From Colias croceus (Eukaryota; Arthropoda; Insecta; Lepidoptera; Pieridae): a stretch of DNA of 64,000 bases. A program made the position numbers and the translations under genes. The stretch spans positions 1,761,001 through 1,825,000 of the forward strand of contig NC_059554.1 of the NCBI RefSeq assembly GCF_905220415.1, written 5' to 3'. Below, in pieces: positions 59,454-64,000 of the stretch. Position 1 is the stretch's first letter. Every line of letters begins with the position of its first letter. The notes beneath the pieces were generated by a model that did not search any database, was not told the origin of the DNA, and was given only the letters and a program-made list of their open reading frames with translations.

Positions 59454-60200
59454 TAAGTAAATTGTTTAATACATTTATTATGTAAGTATAAGGTGAATTA
59501 TATAAACGCATGGCACTTTACTGTGAATTATCAATATGATAATTGTACATTTTTTGAGCGCCTCAAGATAAAGCTACAATTTAAAAGGTAAACAAATGTG
59601 AAATAATATTGAAAATAAATTATCTTTACTTTTTATCAAATTTCAGTCCCAGCAAATAATGAGAATATAATTTTATATCACTGCTAATGTTTCCTACTCA
59701 CTAAACAAAGCGTTTCATAAGATAAATGGTGAGGATTTTTTTTAAAGATGTTATGTCGAACCTGATATTAATGGCGGATGCCAATGCGGCGGCCAATTTG
59801 AATAAAAGTGTCTAATTCAGTGATTATTTTGCTTATTTCTGCATAATAGTTCACATACGACTACATATCCAGAAAATATTTGGTTTAAAATACAATAATT
59901 ATACATTTCTCAGAGAATGGTCTTAAATAACATAATGCAGTATAGTCTTATTCAGCTTTTTAGGGTTCTTTTTATAGAAAATAAATCCATAAATATTTGA
60001 GGTTGATGAGACCTATAATTATGTGGGTAGGACCCACTATTAGGTATTTAAAGTTATTTATTACAACTATGAATGATGCATTGCGTAATATTTAGTTAGA
60101 CAATTGTTTATATTACCAACTAAAATATTTATTAATTTATTATTTTAAACTGAAACAATTATAAGCTTAACTAATATAGAAAAAAAATTTTTTTTTTCAG

Positions 60201-60390
60201 AAACATGTTCAAAATCATTTCGACTCGTAAAAAAGGCCGGGTTGAATTATCAACAGTGCCCGCTTCTTGGGAGAACCAAGGAAAATTATAACTACTGGCC
60301 AAAAAAAAAATGGCGAGCTTCTTTGCAAGAACCCTTAAATCCTACCACAGCCGGACTGGAACACCTACAAAACTGTACATTAAAATAATT
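60201..60390 (+). pseudogene. Relic coding exon of the TIR element
   Basis: Follows a T-rich tract and 'cag'. One frame reads 'MFKIISTRKKGRVELSTVPA' and 'SWENQGKL' then stops. The next frame continues with 'YWPKKKWRASLQEP' and 'LNPTTAGLEHLQNCTLK'. A pattern of '(V)VPxSW...YWPxK' is one I know from the start of insect proteins of the DUF4806 type, often linked to mobile elements. One lost or gained base near 60285 would explain the break. Confidence 0.4.
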
Positions 60391-61928
60391 TTTATTAAAT
60401 TCAGAGTTTTCTTCCAAATCAGTAGAACTTGTATCACTATCAAATTGTACAGTCTGTGATTGAAATGCAAAGTTGTCACACATATTATATAACTCTCGTT
60501 ATCTGCACCTAAAGTTGGACCCGCGGGTCTATTTGTTTGAATCACTAATCCTGATGGTGATGCACAATCATCGTGTACAGAACCCTCTTCATTATATCAG
60601 TTTTGTCACAAAATGGTGAAATATCTGGATATAAACATACGATATCTTCAACTAATCAGTTATTTGCTGCTTTAGATATCCACATTTGTAACTGATATTG
60701 TTTTAAGCTGAATATAAGACAATTGTACGCTTATAGCGCTATAAGTTAGGTAAAACAAAGAGTTTATTTACAATTATGCAGAAGTCAGCTGTGTAAAGAA
60801 GAAAAAATCTAAAATATTCAGCATCTGAATAAATTAGTACCATTTCGTACACTATCCAGCTTAAAGAAAATATTTCGTCTACTATTCAGCGTTTTGCTGT
60901 TTAACTGCTTTGCTTGAATATGTTATACAGGACAATGCATAAACTTCAGCTACTGTGCAGATAATAGCTGTTTCAATTACTTTTATTTGAATATCGCTTG
61001 TTTAGCAGATTCTACTCTTGATTACTATTCAGCTTGAAATAATACCACGAACTTTATACAGAATTTAGTAAGCTTACAACATTATTTTAAATTATGAACT
61101 CTCTTATTCAAAATAAAGCAATGATGTCAGCTGAAATACAAAAGTAATAAAACTTGACACTGATTAGTGTGGTATATTTTCGCTACTATCTGGCTTATGT
61201 GTTGGCTGGGATGTAGAGGCTAGAGCTGAACATCTTCGAGAGTTATTTCTTACAATAATATTTAATACCATCGATTTCAAAATTACTCATTCGTTTTGAT
61301 GCTTTCATAGACTAACACACAAATGAAACCTTTAAAACTCTGTCATTTCATTTGAATTTAATAACACAATTTAATACAATCGGCTCTATTAAGGTCACAT
61401 TGCAACGTTGGATTAACTCGATGTTCCAAATTTCATAAGCCTAATTGATTAGATTATTAACATAGACTAATTCAAATGAACATCCACAAATCAGTAGAAC
61501 ACCTGTAAATCCAATAATTTACTACTAACATTTAGGGAGTATTTACCAAATAAATACTTGAGAACTTCGCTAATTGCGTCGTTTGTTACGAGTGGAATCT
61601 CATAGTAGATTTATTATTCCCTTAGTTTTATTTAAGTTCACGTGAAGATATATTTTTGTCTTTACTGCAGTTTAATCATAATATTTAGCAGTTTAATCAT
61701 AAGCTAATATTGATAGTTGTTCTGTAAAAACAGACAAGAACAAGTTAATAATTCCATACATACAGCTCTTGAGCTCTATTATTGTGATTTTACAAAAATT
61801 ATTCATTTAAAATTCTAAAACTCACTCACTCAGGATTTACTTGCTCCGGAGTAGGTACTACACCTATATTTTAATTTAACCTTCTCAATTCTGATTTTTC
61901 AATGCATTAAAACCATAAATAGTCTAAA

Positions 61929-62278
61929 TCTATACTAATATTATAAAGCTGAAGAGTTTGTTTGTTTGTTTGTTTGAACGCGCTAATCTCGGAAACTACT
62001 TTTCCGATTTGAAAAATTCTTTAGATGTTAGATAGCTCATTTATCGAGGAAGGCTATAGATCATCACGCTACGACCAACCGGAGTGGAGCCACGTGGTTA
62101 TATTATAAAGCTGAAGAGCTTGTTTATTTGTTTGAACGAACTAATTTCAGGAACTACTGCTCCGATTTGAAGAATTATTTCGGTGTTAGATAGCCCATTT
62201 ATAAAAGAAGGCTATTTATCATCTTGCTAAGACCAACAGGAATGGAGCACTGCGGGTAAAACCGCGGAGCACAGCTAG
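61929..62278 (+). mobile_element. Helitron-like family E, two units in tandem
   Basis: The first unit begins 'TCTATACTAATATTATAAAG' and lacks its 3' end. The second begins about 62099 with 'tattataaagctgaagagct' and ends 'gcgggtaaaaccgcggagca' then 'cagctag'. Confidence 0.6.
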
Positions 62279-62749
62279 TTTCTTATAAGATATCTTTGAA
62301 ACTGGGTACAGTAATCAGTAATTGCATAATATGTTTTCAATCAGACCAACAACGATGATTCATACATACCTAATCGGACGCGTGAGATTCTGACCTATGT
62401 CACACACATGTTGTTCATAAGTTTACCTCTTTGTAAATAATTTAAAAGGTCTTGGAGTCTACGGTCTAGATTCTATGATTAGGACCGACAAGAATAATTT
62501 TAATCAATAAATTAACTTGAGAATAGATTTATAATTATTACCTACGTACTATGTAGCGGAGCAATGCTACTGTAGTGTATAAATGCTAAACTTTTATTAC
62601 AGCATTTAGGAATATATTATGGAAGATGAAAATCCATGAAGGCTTGTCGCGTAAGAACTACAGGACAGTTCTTTGGCATATTATGATAATATATTATGTA
62701 GTTAGATGTAAATAACATGTAATGTAAAATTATATTGTAATATTATATG

Positions 62750-62990
62750 GACATGACTTTAAAAGAGAAACTATGGAGTTTCTTGCCGGTTCTTCTCCAT
62801 AGATTCAGATCACTTCTAAATGTTTAAACTCAAACTCAAACATTACCGCTTTGTACTGCTTTCCGAATCGGTGGTAAATTAAAAAAAAAATGTAACTACG
62901 GTTCAAAAGTGCTTCTGGAAGAAGTCTAATTGAATAAATAAATGTTTGAGTTTTTGAGTTTAAACATTTAGAAGTGATCTGAATTCTGAA
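62750..62990 (+). repeat. LINE 3' tail carrying an inverted duplication
   Basis: 'gagtttcttgccggttcttc', 'ccgaatcggtggta' and 'ttcaaaagtgcttctgg' are phrases of a common lepidopteran LINE 3' end. It closes with 'gtttgagtttttgagttt'. 'gatcacttctaaatgtttaa' (62807) and 'ttaaacatttagaagtgatc' (62960) are inverted partners of about 40 bp. Confidence 0.5.
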
Positions 62991-63369
62991 TATACATGAA
63001 TCCTGACATATTACATTCCTTTTCATACTCGAGTAATGTATTAAATTAATTTATATCAATATACTTTCATTCCAACTTACCTATACGTTACTTTTGGTTC
63101 GACAATCGACATAAATTGTAGGTCAGTAGGTAGAACAAGCTTGCCAAAAGTTTTAATTGCATTGATCAGTTGTATCTCAGAAACCGGTGTAGACCAAGCT
63201 TATTTGTATACATATTATAATATTTATTGGCAATTTATTTATAAATAATGCAACTTTGTATAAATAGAGTTATCTTAGGGTCGAGTCAGTCACCCTGTGC
63301 GAGATGAAGAAATAGGACACTTTGAATAAAATAATTATTTTATTAATTATTTATATTTTTAATATTATA

Positions 63370-63422
63370 ATGGATGCTGAAAGATTACCTCTGCTTTATG
63401 AAGCGCGAAGGAGACATACAAG
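63370..63422 (+). other. Possible initial coding exon, unidentified
   Basis: ATG then 'DAERLPLLYEARRRHT', ending in 'ag|gtaggg', a reasonable donor. The preceding 70 bp are AT-rich, with 'gagtcagtcaccctgtgcga' further up. I do not recognise the peptide. It may start a gene or transposon outside the window, or be chance. Confidence 0.2.
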
Positions 63423-63689
63423 GTAGGGTAAACCGCTTTTATTTCTTTAGTGGATCTCAATAAGTAACTCATTTATTTTATAGGTACCTATAGGCTATCC
63501 ATAATTTTAAATTTTTCAATTTGTCATTTTAATTTTTGTAATTTACCATTTATGTTTTATATAATAAATAAAGAATAAATAGGATATAATATTATAATCA
63601 TAATTGATTTACTCAAAAATAATATTAAGAATTTGTCATTCGTCAAAATTTAAATAAAAATTAAATCTATATAAGTATCTAAGTAGGTA

Positions 63690-63860
63690 CATACGTATAG
63701 ATTTAATTTTTCAAAAAAGATTTGCAAAATTCGTTCAGTGTTAGATAGCCCATTTATCGAGAAAGGGTAAGTATAAATTATAATATAATATCATTACCTC
63801 ATTACGCTGACACCAACAGGAGCGGAGCCAAGCGGGTGAAACCGCGAAGCGCAGCTAGTT
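63690..63860 (+). mobile_element. Helitron-like family E, 5' part degenerate
   Basis: 'gttagatagcccatttatcg' and the 3' end 'gcgggtgaaaccgcgaagcg' then 'cagctagt'. Confidence 0.55.
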
Positions 63861-63870
63861 AAATATAAAC

Positions 63871-64000
63871 TAGAGGTCCGTCCCGGCTTCGCCCGTGGTA
63901 CATATTTCGCAATAAATGGTAGCCTATGTCCTTTCTCGGGTATCAAAATATCTCCATACCAAATTCCATGCAAATTGGTTCAGTAGTTTAGGCGTGATTG
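63871..64000 (-). mobile_element. Chimeric Helitron-like element (A/D), cut by window end
   Basis: 'ctagaggtccgtcccggctt' (family D end), then 'aatggtagcctatgtccttt' and 'aggcgtgattg' (family A). It has the same junction as the element at 24255. Confidence 0.6.

Larger units (their letters stand above)
59000..61211. mobile_element. ~2.2-kb degenerate DNA transposon with TCCCAGCCAACACA ends
   Basis: 'TCCCAGCCAACACA' at 59000 and 'TGTGTTGGCTGGGA' ending at 61211 are exact inverted partners. The motif 'gctgaata' or 'tattcagc' recurs inside both ends (near 59020, 59180, 59946, 60818, 60880 and 61028), like subterminal binding sites. Coding relics at 59421 and 60205 lie inside. No target duplication is clear. 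Confidence 0.65.

Noticed and set aside
1360..64000. Repeated hairpin units as a CRISPR array or clustered regulatory sites
   Set aside because: The repeats are dispersed Helitron-like ends in a eukaryotic genome, without regular spacers or cas genes.

Overview
The window is nuclear DNA from an insect, almost certainly a moth or butterfly. It is AT-rich and intron-rich. It is crowded with short non-autonomous Helitron-like elements whose ends carry a 'GGCTTCGCCCGC' or 'GCGGTTTCACCCGC' hairpin and a CTAG terminus, a type I associate with Lepidoptera. It also holds a lepidopteran-type tRNA-derived SINE.

Only one host gene is recognised: the 3' third of a plus-strand Na+/Ca2+ exchanger (NCX/CalX family). 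Seven coding exons lie at 10625-10716, 27059-27207, 28507-28606, 29027-29119, 29934-30092, 33012-33183 and 33797-34001. All introns are GT-AG and all junction phases agree. The exons encode the end of the last Calx-beta domain, the rest of the cytosolic loop, and the C-terminal membrane half with the alpha-2 repeat, ending in 'AYGVIKGF' and a stop. Bases 1-10624 are therefore upstream intron and the 5' part of the gene lies outside the window. The 3' UTR starts at 34002, with a candidate poly(A) signal at 34867.

The introns are full of repeats: a decayed mariner nested in a long-TIR element (1606-3062), an antisense LINE with an open 842-codon frame (18911-21691), a Harbinger-like MITE (15877-16332), and many Helitron-like elements and other MITEs. 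A nearly identical 727-bp TTAA-bounded element occurs at 10744-11470 and, inverted, at 30668-31396. The two copies bracket four exons of the exchanger.

From about 35 kb to 64 kb no host gene is recognised. This stretch holds two degenerate DNA transposons of about 2 kb with terminal inverted repeats (43963-46040 and 59000-61211), the second with a relic coding exon. It also holds a roughly 430-bp palindrome (42250-42679), an 11-unit minisatellite of hairpin-forming units (52249-52771), a SINE (54893-55165), and further Helitron-like elements, some in head-to-tail tandem. I see no new defence, CRISPR or biosynthetic system. The unusual content is repeat architecture and its possible effect on exchanger transcripts.
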